Shown one piece after another: positions 1 through 9,064 of a DNA stretch of 64,000 nucleotides (the first letter of the stretch is position 1; every line of letters starts with the position of its first letter). The DNA is from Paragorgia papillata (lineage: Eukaryota; Cnidaria; Anthozoa; Scleralcyonacea; Coralliidae), in the NCBI GenBank assembly GCA_035771165.1, contig JAWNZC010000348.1, forward strand, positions 1,364,001 to 1,428,000, given 5' to 3'. A model generated the notes under the pieces. The model was not told the DNA's origin. It saw nothing but the letters and a program-made list of their open reading frames with translations, and made no database searches. The translations under genes were made by a program, and so were the position numbers.

Positions 1-295
1 GACATACATTAAATGACATACATACAATTGTTTGTATATACAGTAAAACAAGAAAACATTTGAAGTATAGTATTAAAGTTTAGTTGCATTATTGTCTGAT
101 TAGTATATCCGTATATTTACAATGCTGACTCTCACTCACAGCGATTCTTAGTTTACCAAGTCTGTATTTATTAGATTTCCGGAAAGTGTTTGAATTTATA
201 CCCCCCCCCCCCTAATCGTGTCATTTGATTCTTTTACCCGGCACTCATTCTCTGCTGGCTACATCCCTGATTATCTATAATTCTTATTTTTTAAG
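1..295. other. RPE intron sequence, no gene
   Basis: This is the 3' part of the intron upstream of the first visible RPE exon. It is AT-rich, with a run of C near 201-212 and a pyrimidine-rich acceptor ending at 295. I see no coding exon in it. Confidence 0.6.
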
Positions 296-1531
296 GTGAA
301 ACATTTACGAAATACATATAAATCATTAGATATTGAAGTAGATGGTGGTGTTGGACCTAAGACTATTGATACTGCAGCTGAGGTAACAACGCGGAATTGT
401 GCTTTCATTTCCTTTGTAAAGAAAACAACTGAAATTTAATTTATTTAACGTCGATACCCACTGCCCAATCTTACGAGTCAGGGGCTCTTGTTAGAAGCGT
501 TTGACGAAGATCGATTAATCTAAAGTTGATTTTGCGGAGGGAGGAAAACCCGAGATCCCGGAATCCCGCTTCCAGGTTGGAGTTAAGGAAGTAAGATTAG
601 GGTTGGAGTTAAGGACGTAAGATTAGGGTTGGAGTTAAGGACGTAAGATTAGGGTTGGAGTTAAGAACGTAAGATTAGGGTTGGAGTTAAGGACGTAAGA
701 TTAGGGTTGGAGTTAAGGACGTAAGATTAGGGTTGGAGTTAAGGACATAAGATTAGTGTTGGAGTTAAGGACGTAAGATTAGGGTTGGAGTTAAGGACGT
801 AAGATTAGGGTTGGAGTTAACGTAAGATTAGGGTTGGAGTTAAGGACGTAAGATTAGGGTTGGAGTTAAGGACGTAAGATTAGGGTTGGGGTTAAGGTCC
901 GAAATCACGGCTGGACTCGTGAGCTTGCCCATTGTCGATTTGGACCAATCACAAACGTGCCTGCACATTTTTAGCAGGCATGTATTATTTGGATTATTGC
1001 ATGAATTAGCCCGTCAGTTCAAAATGGCGATCAATAGAGTGCTGATGAGTGAGGCATGCGATCGCATTTTACAACAGGAAGCTCAATAGAAATTGGTTAA
1101 TGGCCAATATGTTTTCGTCAATTAGCCTACAGGAACGCGAAAGTCACTTATATTTCAGTCAGCTTCTATGTTTTTTTATATTGAAATTAATTTATGCAAT
1201 ACGTCACAGACAAGTTATGTTGCTCACGCGTCCAGCCGTCTCTTTCGGGGGGAGGTAAGTACCGGGGCCCGAGTACGGCTGGGAATCATGCCTAGATAAT
1301 TTCATAACTTCTAAATGAATTACGATTCATAATCAAATACATTTTGTACGTTGCATTTAATCATTTTATTGCGTGAGCATTGCGATTTATTGAAGCTATG
1401 TATTTTAGGCGGGAGCTAATATGATTGTCTCTGGCAGTGCCATTATTTCAAGTCAGCAGCCTCGGCAAGTTATCTCCATTTTAAAGGAAAGCGTAACAAA
1501 GTGGATAAAAATAAACTGGACAAAAACATAA
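296..1531 (+). CDS. RPE: Ribulose-phosphate 3-epimerase, C-terminal exons (partial)
   Basis: RPE interconverts ribulose 5-phosphate and xylulose 5-phosphate in the cytosolic pentose phosphate pathway. Two coding exons are visible: 296-382 (acceptor TTTTTTAAG, donor GAG/GTAACA) and 1409-1531 (acceptor TATTTTAG, stop TAA at 1529-1531). The first encodes LDIEVDGGVGPKTID and the second begins AGANMIVSGSAI. Together these are the conserved DGGV phosphate-binding strand and the following GSAI loop of the (beta/alpha)8 barrel. The exons join in phase 0. The second exon ends with about 19 residues of non-conserved tail, rich in K, W and N. The 5' part of the gene lies outside the window. No AATAAA follows closely; an ATTAAA lies near 1585. 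The 1026-bp intron carries a minisatellite at 575-898. The family call is firm from the two diagnostic motifs; only the tail is lineage-specific. Confidence 0.95.
518..574. repeat. Fragment shared with the 5S-like repeat at 27361-27722
   Basis: The stretch GGAGGGAGGAAAACC preceded by GTTGATTTT also occurs at 27515-27540, with one mismatch. The two loci are 27 kb apart in unrelated introns, so this is probably a truncated copy of the same interspersed element. It lies immediately upstream of the minisatellite. Confidence 0.55.
575..898. repeat. 26-bp minisatellite, about 12 copies
   Basis: Near-identical tandem copies of a 26-bp unit (GGTTGGAGTTAAGGACGTAA then GATTAG) fill this part of the RPE intron. 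A few copies differ by single substitutions, and one near 815-835 is shortened. Each junction between units reads GATTAGGGTTGG, so the telomere-type hexamer TTAGGG recurs once per unit. Confidence 0.95.
899..1408. other. Remainder of the RPE intron
   Basis: No coding exon seen. Part of it (about 985-1060, rich in GCATGAATTA and CAAAATGGCG) recurs inverted at about 35960-36020, so it is probably an interspersed repeat. Confidence 0.5.
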
Positions 1532-2943
1532 ATATAGGATAATAGAATTGGCAGAGCTTGATATGTTGGTAGTAATAATGTATGCAATTAAACAAGTATA
1601 TAGTTTTGGAAAAGTTTGAGAATGATCTGGAACTTGAATTTTTTCTTAAAACCTGTGGGAGACTGGCACTCGATTAAGAACACTTCTAGATACATTTAGT
1701 TTAGTTAATTTGCATGTGACGTCAGAGCCTAGTGATTACGTATGTAAGTGTTAAAGGTAACTTGATATAGGGCCTTAGAGTGAGTTGACGTGTTACTGTA
1801 GACTGAGTTGGTGTGATGTGAATAGCCCGTGCGCTAGCAACAACGTGTGTTCGTGACGAAACCTTTTTTGTTATTTGTTATTTTTATTGAATATATTAAA
1901 ACCTTGTGATTTTGTCGAGGACTACAGTTCAGAGGGAACATTCTCGACAAACCTTCAATGCCGTAGCAAAAAAGATGGCGTCCAATGAAAACTATATTAC
2001 CAACAGTGATACAGACAACACATGCAAGGATAATAAAGCTGTTAATGCTGATAAGAAAGCTGTTAAAATTGACCGTACTAAAAAAGATGGCGTCTTGTAC
2101 ATTTAACCACAATCCTTTGCGCACGTTAAATATTGTTTCTTGCAGAAAAATTGGAAGATAGGGTTTTAAAAAGAGTAAAGTTTGGTAGGAATGAAATTCT
2201 TGCTTATTTAACCATTTTAGCGTGATAAACATTGTTTAGTTGTTATTTAAGCTGGTTTGAGGTCGCAAAGCATCAAGGCTCGAATTTGCCTCTCGCAAAA
2301 TGCGAGTGAACTTTTGGCTTTGGCGAGTTTTAGCGAGTAAGAAAACATTTCACTAGCAAAGTTTTGCGAGTGTGACCCGAATTGGGTAAATTGAAGTTTC
2401 AGTGAGTGACTTTTCGAAGCTTGTGATATGTTTGTCTGAGTGTGTCTGACGATCGAAGAAACAAAAGGAGGGAAGAAAAGGCACCCGGTAGGAGATTGAT
2501 GTAGCTGATACACTCAGCGGTGTCAATAGGAAATGCATGCGTGAAGTAGATGCGCAAACATGAATACGTTCCTCGAGGTCGGTGGAGCGCTCAGTGGTTT
2601 ACATAGGTTTATGGTTACATAGGGATTTTAAATTTTGCCAGTGACTTTCGAATATTTGCTAGTGAAAATAAAACCTACTGGCACATGTTTGCTAGTTGCC
2701 TCAAAAGTTAATGTAGAGCCTTGCAAAGCATTATGGTTAAATGTAGCGCCGCCATCTTTTTCTCGCGTTGATATGTCTATACTCATTGCACGATTCAGTC
2801 TGCATTAAACCCAATTAATCTAACTAAACGCAAAACATTACTAGCGTAACGTAACAGTCCATGCAATATTTTGTGATGTAGGACAACTACATATTGGACA
2901 GCAATCTTTGGACAGGTCGCACAAGTTATATTAATATACTGAT
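1532..2943. other. Intergenic, no gene supported
   Basis: Downstream of RPE. An open frame around 1906-2106 starts just after a TATTAAAACCTTG stretch but matches nothing I recognise. The region is AT-rich without clear splice-site pairs. Confidence 0.45.
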
Positions 2944-3064
2944 AAGTTTTGTGGAAACACCACGTAAAATATTTATTTGCTAAGCTTTCGGCCTGTTGAA
3001 AGCTGCTTTCGGCCTGTTGAAAGCTTAGCAAATAAATATTTTACGTGGTGTTTCCACAAAACTT
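2944..3064. repeat. Fold-back (hairpin) repeat, about 46-bp arms
   Basis: AAGTTTTGTGGAAACACCAC at the left end returns as its reverse complement at the right end. The arms continue through the ATTTATTTGCTAAGCTTTC segment and flank a duplicated GGCCTGTTGAAAGC spacer. Its inner part resembles the palindrome at 13951-14048, suggesting one hairpin element family. Confidence 0.85.
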
Positions 3065-3421
3065 AATTAACTAATATATTGCGAACGATAATTCCCCAGT
3101 TCTCTAAGCCTTCTGGGGATGTATTCAATTTATATTTCTTCAAAGAACAAAGGGAATCGAGTCAAACGTGATATAAAAGTCGATTATATACCTCGACTTC
3201 AGGGTATACACTATACACTATACATTGTTTTGAGCGGAATCTAAACATCGTATATACCCCTCAGTCTCGCAATATAACCCATATTTATATTCCAAGTATA
3301 TTTAACAAATAAAACATAAAGCTCCGTGCGTATACCGTACTCTTATAAAGGCACGTTTGACGTCATTTGAACACGTAAGACGTTGAGAGCCAAGTGCCAA
3401 TTTACGTCATTCATGATCTTA

Positions 3422-3624
3422 TGGTACCCTGGCTCATCAAAGAATATGGGCCAGGAAACCACTAAAAACTTCTGCTTTCCTATTGGTTGAAATTTTCGCT
3501 CGTTTTTATTGGCTATGAGTAAAACTGCAATCGTCATAAGTGGATTTAGCCCTGATGATGCGAGAATGAGATTAGTGCATGTTACCTGGCCCATATTTCT
3601 TTTGAAATTGGGCCAGGGTACCAG
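3422..3624. repeat. Short-armed inverted repeat
   Basis: GGTACCCTGG near 3423 pairs with CCAGGGTACC near 3614, and ATGGGCCAGG near 3447 pairs with CCTGGCCCAT near 3585. The likely source is a small MITE. Confidence 0.5.
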
Positions 3625-4197
3625 GCTATCGTGATCTCTGTTCTCTTATAAATGCACAGAGCCCAGAGGACACCTTATTTTATAAACTAGTTTATTTCAT
3701 AAATACAATATTTATGTAAAAGTGTGTGCTTTATCAACAAAACAATAGGAAGAAATTGATATTTATTTACTAAACTACTTTTTTATTTATGTCCCTTTAG
3801 TAAAAACAATTAAAAAAATTATTGTTATACCAATTATTGTTTACAAATAATTTCCTCATCAAAGCAAGTGTTTTCATTTTGTTTGGATTTCAGTTCGTGG
3901 TTTGCTAAGTTCGTTTCTGGAATTGAACAAATTAATTATACAGATATCCTCATTTTGTCTTAAATTTCTGCCATCAAACACATTTCCATCTAAAAAGAGA
4001 GTTCAAAAAATTTAATATAATTTAATATTTAAAAATCTTTTATTTAATAAAAGTCAGTCTTGTTTTAAAGCTACACGCTTCAACTTGTTATGCATTTATG
4101 TGCACTCGGGTTTCACTAGAAAACCTAGCTTAATCATGTCTTATTGCTACAGTGTGGATCAGTTTTTCTGCATGACGAGTAAATTCGTCTGGCGTTA

Positions 4198-4637
4198 CTC
4201 CGTAAGCCTATGATCCGAAAACTAAGTTTGTTTTAGTTGAAAGAACGCTTAAAACGACAAAGTAACATATTTTGCACTTTTTTATTTCTTTGCTTTATTT
4301 TTGAGATATTTCAGTTTGTTTGATATGTAAATGTCACATGTTGTGACGTACACGTGTATAATAGCGGAGAAGGTTATATATATCTTTGATATAATCAAAC
4401 GAAACTACTTGATATCCTGCATGTTTGGTATTGTGGGGAAAACACAGCACACGCTTCTGCAGTTCCTTCAAATTAAGTTTGGTTTTATAAGAGCAAAGAT
4501 ATATAGCTTTTTCTTTATATATCAAACTAACTGAAATGTCTCAAGAACGAAGCAAGGAAACCAAAAGCTGCAAAAGATACTCTGTCATTTTAATGTAATT
4601 TTCGTGGCACTTTAATTTAATTTTCGTGGCACTTTAA
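4198..4637. repeat. MITE, family shared with 44657-45131 and 49316-50593
   Basis: It contains the family landmarks GAGATATTTCAGTTTGTTTG, GATATGTAAAT, CATGTTTGGTATTGTG and the inverted partner CAAGAACGAAGCAAGG, in the same order as in the copy at 44657-45131. The right end carries a short local duplication of TTTTCGTGGCACTTTAA. Confidence 0.75.
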
Positions 4638-5055
4638 AGGTCGTATTCCGAGATTACTTGAAACAGTAACTTGTCTTAGCTTTCTGAGATTGTCATTTTA
4701 ATCCCAAAACTATGCTCTGTATTCTCTCTCTACTCTGGACTCTAAACATTTAGGAATGATGAAACATACTGGTGCGCGAGAAATGCGCCAAAAACTGGAA
4801 CGGAAGAGACAAAGCGTAGGAAAACACGCGAGCTTTATTTCCACGCATCGTGTTCGTTCTCTGGTTTCGGCGGGCTTCGCGTATAGCGCACTGCAAGTTA
4901 GATCGTGTACTCTAGACCACAGTAATTGTATGGCACTGAGGGATATTGATAATTATATATAATATTAAATGTGCTCCTTGCCAAAGCAGGGGTGTGTGGT
5001 GTTAGCTATAGTTTGCAATATTACGGTTACTGTCTACCGGAGTTGTTTGAGACAT

Positions 5056-5179
5056 GCGCCCGTTTACACGTGCGATTTTTGATGTATACAGCAATGGTTA
5101 CTTATAGCCAATCAGAAAACGCGTTCATATTAGGTAAGGTCTTTACTGATCAAAAATCGCACGTGTGTACGTGAGGGCG
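5056..5179. repeat. Fold-back element with about 25-bp ends
   Basis: CGTTTACACGTGCGATTTTT at the left end pairs with AAAAATCGCACGTGTGTACG at the right end. The interior, with GGTTACTTATAGCCAATCAG followed by TCATATTA and TAGGTAAGGTCTTTACTG, recurs at about 16566-16630 inside an SNF8 intron. Confidence 0.75.
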
Positions 5180-5200
5180 ACTTGGTGGTGGTTGGTACAT

Positions 5201-5678
5201 ACTTTTCACCAAAATGTTTGGAAGTTCGGTCAGACGTTTGCAGGTCAGTCGTTTCTCACACGATGCCGGTACGAAATTAAACCGTAACGAAACCGTTACG
5301 GTTAGGCCTTGCGTTCACACGGTACCGGCATGAAATGACATGAAACCGTAATGCTAACCGTAACGAAACCAGACACAGTGCTAAGAAACGGTGTCCTGTG
5401 GCGTTCAAAACATCGCGTTAACAATGTCGCGTCAAAAATGCGGCTTTCTATTGATTCCTAATTCAGTGATTCCTATAACGAACGAGCGAACGAAATCACA
5501 CACAGAATATAAAGCGGTATGAAAGTTAGCTGCGCGCACAGCTAACTTCCAGGGCACTAAGCGCCCTGATCGGCATCGTGTGAACACCTTACCGTAATGA
5601 TTTCGATATTTTATAATGATTACGAAACTTTTTTCTCTGCTTAACCCTTTCACGCATGGCTCTCCGAGACTTCTCCCC

Positions 5679-5716
<38 letters not shown>

Positions 5717-6050
5717 AGAGAAAGTTGTTCGACAACAACGATGCGCATGCGCATGAAAGGGTTAAAAAATACGGGGTAAAAGAAGCGTGATGGCGGGAAT
5801 TTAATAAAAATGGAGTTTAACTGTAAAAACAGTAACGGAATGAAATGATACCGGTAACCGTGTAAACAGTTTCCCACCGTGATGATTTGATACCGGCACG
5901 ATTTCGTACCGGCATCGTGTGAACGGGGTCTTAGTTCGCAGGCTTCTTTTGAAATACGCATTTGGCTGCTTGGTTCCTAGCAGCCAATCGAATGCGTAGT
6001 TCAAAACGCACTGGCTACGAATTTCCCAAAGGTAAAAAGTATGTAACAAA
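5201..6050. repeat. Composite nested fold-back elements
   Basis: The outer element (about 5201-5245 plus 5932-6050) matches the intact copy at 53521-53729, sharing GGCTGCTTGGTTCCTAGCAG/CCAATC and GCGTAGTTCAAAACG. It is split by an inner element at about 5246-5931 with ends CACACGATGCCGGTACGAAA and its inverse TTTCGTACCGGCATCGTGTG. The inner element is itself split by the TTAA-flanked MITE at 5641-5765. Exact inner boundaries are approximate. Confidence 0.65.
5641..5765. mobile_element. piggyBac-type MITE, 125 bp, TTAA ends
   Basis: The element runs from TTAACCCTTTCACG to TGAAAGGGTTAA, so TTAA flanks inverted CCCTTT ends as in piggyBac transposons. Its core CGAGTAAAATCGTCTGGCGT/TAGACAGAGTAAAA recurs at 12906-13031, 20171-20600 and, reversed, near 6120-6165. 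Confidence 0.8.
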
Positions 6051-6080
6051 TGACTGTAAAAGGCGATTGAAGTTGATTGA

Positions 6081-6200
6081 TTAACTCTTTGCCCACTGTG
6101 TGGTTCGTTTTTGAACCAGGCAGACTTTAGTATTTTACTTTGTCTAACGCAAGACGATTTTACTTGTCAAGTGGAGAGCCATCGGTATAGAAGCCTGCAC
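6081..6200. repeat. Truncated reverse copy of the 125-bp TTAA MITE
   Basis: It begins TTAACTCTTTGCCC and contains the reversed family core TTTGTCTAACGCAAGACGAT. No matching TTAA right end is visible, so the copy is truncated or diverged. It lies just past the 3' end of the small peptide gene. Confidence 0.6.
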
Positions 6201-6267
6201 CTTCCAGCTTAGCTATACATTATAACTGTCCAAAACACGCTTCATCCGGAGTTCTAAATAATGGTAC

Positions 6268-6273
6268 TTTATT
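6268..6273 (-). terminator. Poly(A) signal AATAAA of the small peptide gene
   Basis: AATAAA on the minus strand, 52 nt past the TAA stop at 6326-6328. It supports termination at that stop rather than splicing onward at the overlapping GTAAGT. Confidence 0.55.
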
Positions 6274-6325
6274 CTATAATAAATATATTTGAGATTTAGG
6301 GTAAGCGTCCCTCTTGAAACTGTAC

Positions 6326-6905
6326 TTACGTATTTGAAAAGCCACGAATTGGATAACACCTCCACGAGCAACACAGCCGAGCTCCACCTTGAGGGCATGT
6401 GTTACCATATGGGATACAAAATGGCGGGCGTAATATCCAGTTTTGCCAAGGAACATCTCTCTTGCTAATTCTTCTTTTCTGTAATTATATAATATAGAAA
6501 AAATTATATAATCGAAATTTAATTGCAACAATATATACTAGTGCCCTAATTTTAAGATGTGCGAGGTCGTCACTGCCATCAAAGTCTTCCCAGCCAGACG
6601 TTAAATAAACATAACTTACTTTTTAACCTAATTACTTTCACAATATTAACATTGTGGTTTTTGATTTTAAAATTGTATCTCGTGTAGAATGTGAAGATAT
6701 ATATGTCATATATTATATGATACAGTACTGTGTAATCACTATATGAATTACACTGTATGAGGTTATTGCAATCTATAGTATAAATTATATAGTGCAACCT
6801 TCATGTATTAAAACTGACCTTTGTGACAGCCTTTCCTCCATCCTGCTGCGATGTACATATAGAGACAAGGAAGCAAATCAAGATAGCAGCTGCTAATTTT
6901 TGCAT
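6326..6905 (-). CDS. Small secreted cysteine-rich peptide, knottin-like pattern
   Basis: No family member is recognised. Two exons fit: 6819-6905 (ATG to donor AAG/GTCAGT) and 6326-6478 (acceptor ATTACAG to TAA), phase 0, 79 aa in total. Residues 1-19 look like a signal peptide: a lysine near the start, a hydrophobic AAAILICFLVSIC core and a plausible cleavage after TS. A short linker follows, ending in basic sites KRR and KR, which would be furin-type processing sites. The mature part is tryptophan- and proline-containing and has five cysteines spaced C-x6-C-x7-CC-x3-C. This resembles the first five cysteines of an inhibitor cystine knot, but the sixth is missing before the stop. The stop overlaps a good donor (AC/GTAAGT). 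An exon that could follow (6213-6273) would add no cysteine. An AATAAA 52 nt past the stop favours ending there. A secreted antimicrobial, signalling or toxin-like role is possible but not shown. Confidence 0.6.
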
Positions 6906-7288
6906 GATGACCTGAACAAAGTGCTGAGTGTGTTTTTGCAAGTTACTACATCCATTTTATATGCGTTCTAATACCAGAGAACATCTGTTTAATTTCATCT
7001 TTGCTTCTCATCAGCTGTGTGGAGCAGCCGTGATTTCAATAACTTTGTTCATTTGCTCATTTTGAAACACCTGAGTATTTTGACTTGATAAATAAAAGCT
7101 GCAAAGAACACCTTTAGTCTTGCATGGAAGAGTGATTCCAATCTGTTGATACACATGACTATTGACCTCGCACATGACCTGATTTTATTTTGTAAAATAT
7201 CACATGTGTGAGCACATACATTACTCAAAACAGTTGATAACGGATGTTAGAGTGTAAAAAAGTAGAGTGCTGCGGCTCTGATCAACAA
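6906..7288. other. Upstream of the small peptide gene, no gene
   Basis: This is the 5' side of the minus-strand peptide gene. I see no clear TATA box or coding exon. Confidence 0.4.
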
Positions 7289-7660
7289 ATTTTTATGGAA
7301 AAAGAAAACTTTAAAAAGGCCAGAGAAGTAGCGTGACTTGCACCAGGAGAAAATAATAAGCATACATGAAGTAGTCTGCCGTGTGATAAATTTGATTGGC
7401 TAACAATCCAAATAACCAGTGCAAATAACGAACTATCCAAATATCGCTGTTTATTATACAACTGCACTAAAAACTGTCCAAATAACGCTAAAAATGAGTG
7501 CAAATATACAGCGATATTTGGATAGTTATTTGCACTGGTTATTTGGATTCTTAGCCAATCAAATTTATCACACGGGAGACTACTTCATGTATGCTTATTA
7601 TTTTGTCCTGGTGCAAGTCACGCTACTTCTCTGGCCTTTTTTAAGTTTTCTTTTTCCATC
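7289..7660. repeat. Large fold-back element, about 155-bp arms
   Basis: The left arm (7289-7451) and right arm (7507-7660) are reverse complements with only a few differences and a short spacer. Landmarks are AAGGCCAGAGAAGTAGCGTG near 7316, inverted near 7620, and CCAAATAACCAGTGCAAATA, inverted near 7530. The spacer sequence ATTTTTAGCGTTATTTGGAC recurs at about 8010-8030, so parts of the element were copied or moved locally. Confidence 0.9.
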
Positions 7661-7744
7661 TCAAACTCATTAATAATTCATGAAGAAAACACAAAGGAAA
7701 TTACATAAATTAAGCAAACTTTCATCTTGATTTTCTCTTAAAAT

Positions 7745-8055
7745 ACTGATTTGTTTGAGATGCTATATCATACACTCGGAGGAGTGTTTCATCAGGATAT
7801 CCAAACACCTCGAAGTTTGTTCAAAAACCTCGGCTTCGCCTCGGTTTTCAACAAACAATTTACATAAAAATTTGTTGATCAGAGCTCGTTGTTTGTATTT
7901 TGACTCGCCCTGCGGGCTCGTCAAAATACGGCGCAACTCGTAAAAATATACAGCGATACTACACACCAAAACATCTAATATATATACTGTATATATATAT
8001 TTGCACTCATTTTTAGCGTTATTTGGACAGTTTTTAATGCAGTTGTATAATAAAG
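7745..8055. repeat. Repeat-derived segment with internal palindromes
   Basis: It contains GTGTTTCATCAGGATATCC and short palindromes such as CCTCGGCTTCGCCTCGG and a GCCCTGCGGGC hairpin. It ends with about 60 bp shared with the spacer of the fold-back at 7289-7660. Similar GTTTCATCAGGAGATCC sequence occurs near 59622. Confidence 0.5.
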
Positions 8056-9064
8056 AATTTTATTGTTCTGCTTTATTTCATCTCATCTTTTTCATTAAGT
8101 CAGACTTCCAAAGTAAAATTTAGATGCTATACGACACGGCATTTGCGTTTTTCCCTTCAAAAGCGCAATTTTGGGGATTTTGACTTGGTTGCTGCGCAAC
8201 TTACTATATAAAGCATGACAGCAAACAGTCTTATGATTTGTTCATGTCTTTCTTTCGTTTTTTGCTTCCCTCCCCTTAAAACTTGTTATTGTAAACAAGA
8301 GATTATATGGCTTGTTTTTATGATTTATTTTTTGACGACCCGCAATCGGCCCTAAGCGTTTTTCTAGTTATAAACAAAAGCAATGGACACAAGTTTCCCT
8401 ATTTATTATGAATATCAATACCCAAGGTAAAAAAATTACAAATGAAAATGTCCAATAAAACCGTTTACAACCTTTAAATATAGATAATAGGGTCGGCACT
8501 AGATGGGTAAACACTAAATGCAAGCCACCGACGGTAAATTCACCTTAATTTTAAACCTGATCATGGTTAGATTAGTGTTTGGCGATTTAGCACTACATAG
8601 TCTAATCTAGTGTCAACCGATATCAAGAAGTATAACCATTGCCGTAGATGTATGCAACTTCTTTGTACAGTATAGTAAAGTTTTGAGTAAACCAATCTTT
8701 GCTACGTGACCGTGCCTCATATATTATTACCAAGTAAAATAAAATCGTTAAAAACGTGAAATACTCTCACTACAACGACAGTATTCGGGTTTCTTTAAAA
8801 ACAATACAAGATTTGTTATGAACTAAGAAAGAACTTTCTGTTTGTCCGCTTTTAAGTTTGCCACACTCCATCATAGTAGGCATTCAAAAGGAGGCAATGT
8901 TATGAATATCGGCTGAACAACCAACAGAAAAGAACTCTTCAATATCGAATGCTGCACAGATCTTTAACAAAGCCTCCATGTGTCTTTTTTAAGCAAACAT
9001 TTTGCCTTTTAATTTCTCCAGCCTAATTCAACAGGATTACGAGTTACGGTTCTTCACGTTGTAT
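8056..9064. other. Intergenic, no gene supported
   Basis: This lies between the small peptide gene and SARNP. A possible ATTAAA poly(A) signal for SARNP is at 9008-9013 on the minus strand, about 50 nt past its stop. I see nothing else coding. Confidence 0.45.

Noticed and set aside
1653..1925. A solo LTR (TG...CA bounded, with TATTAAAACC near the end)
   Set aside because: No matching target duplication, no primer-binding site after it, and no second copy in the window.
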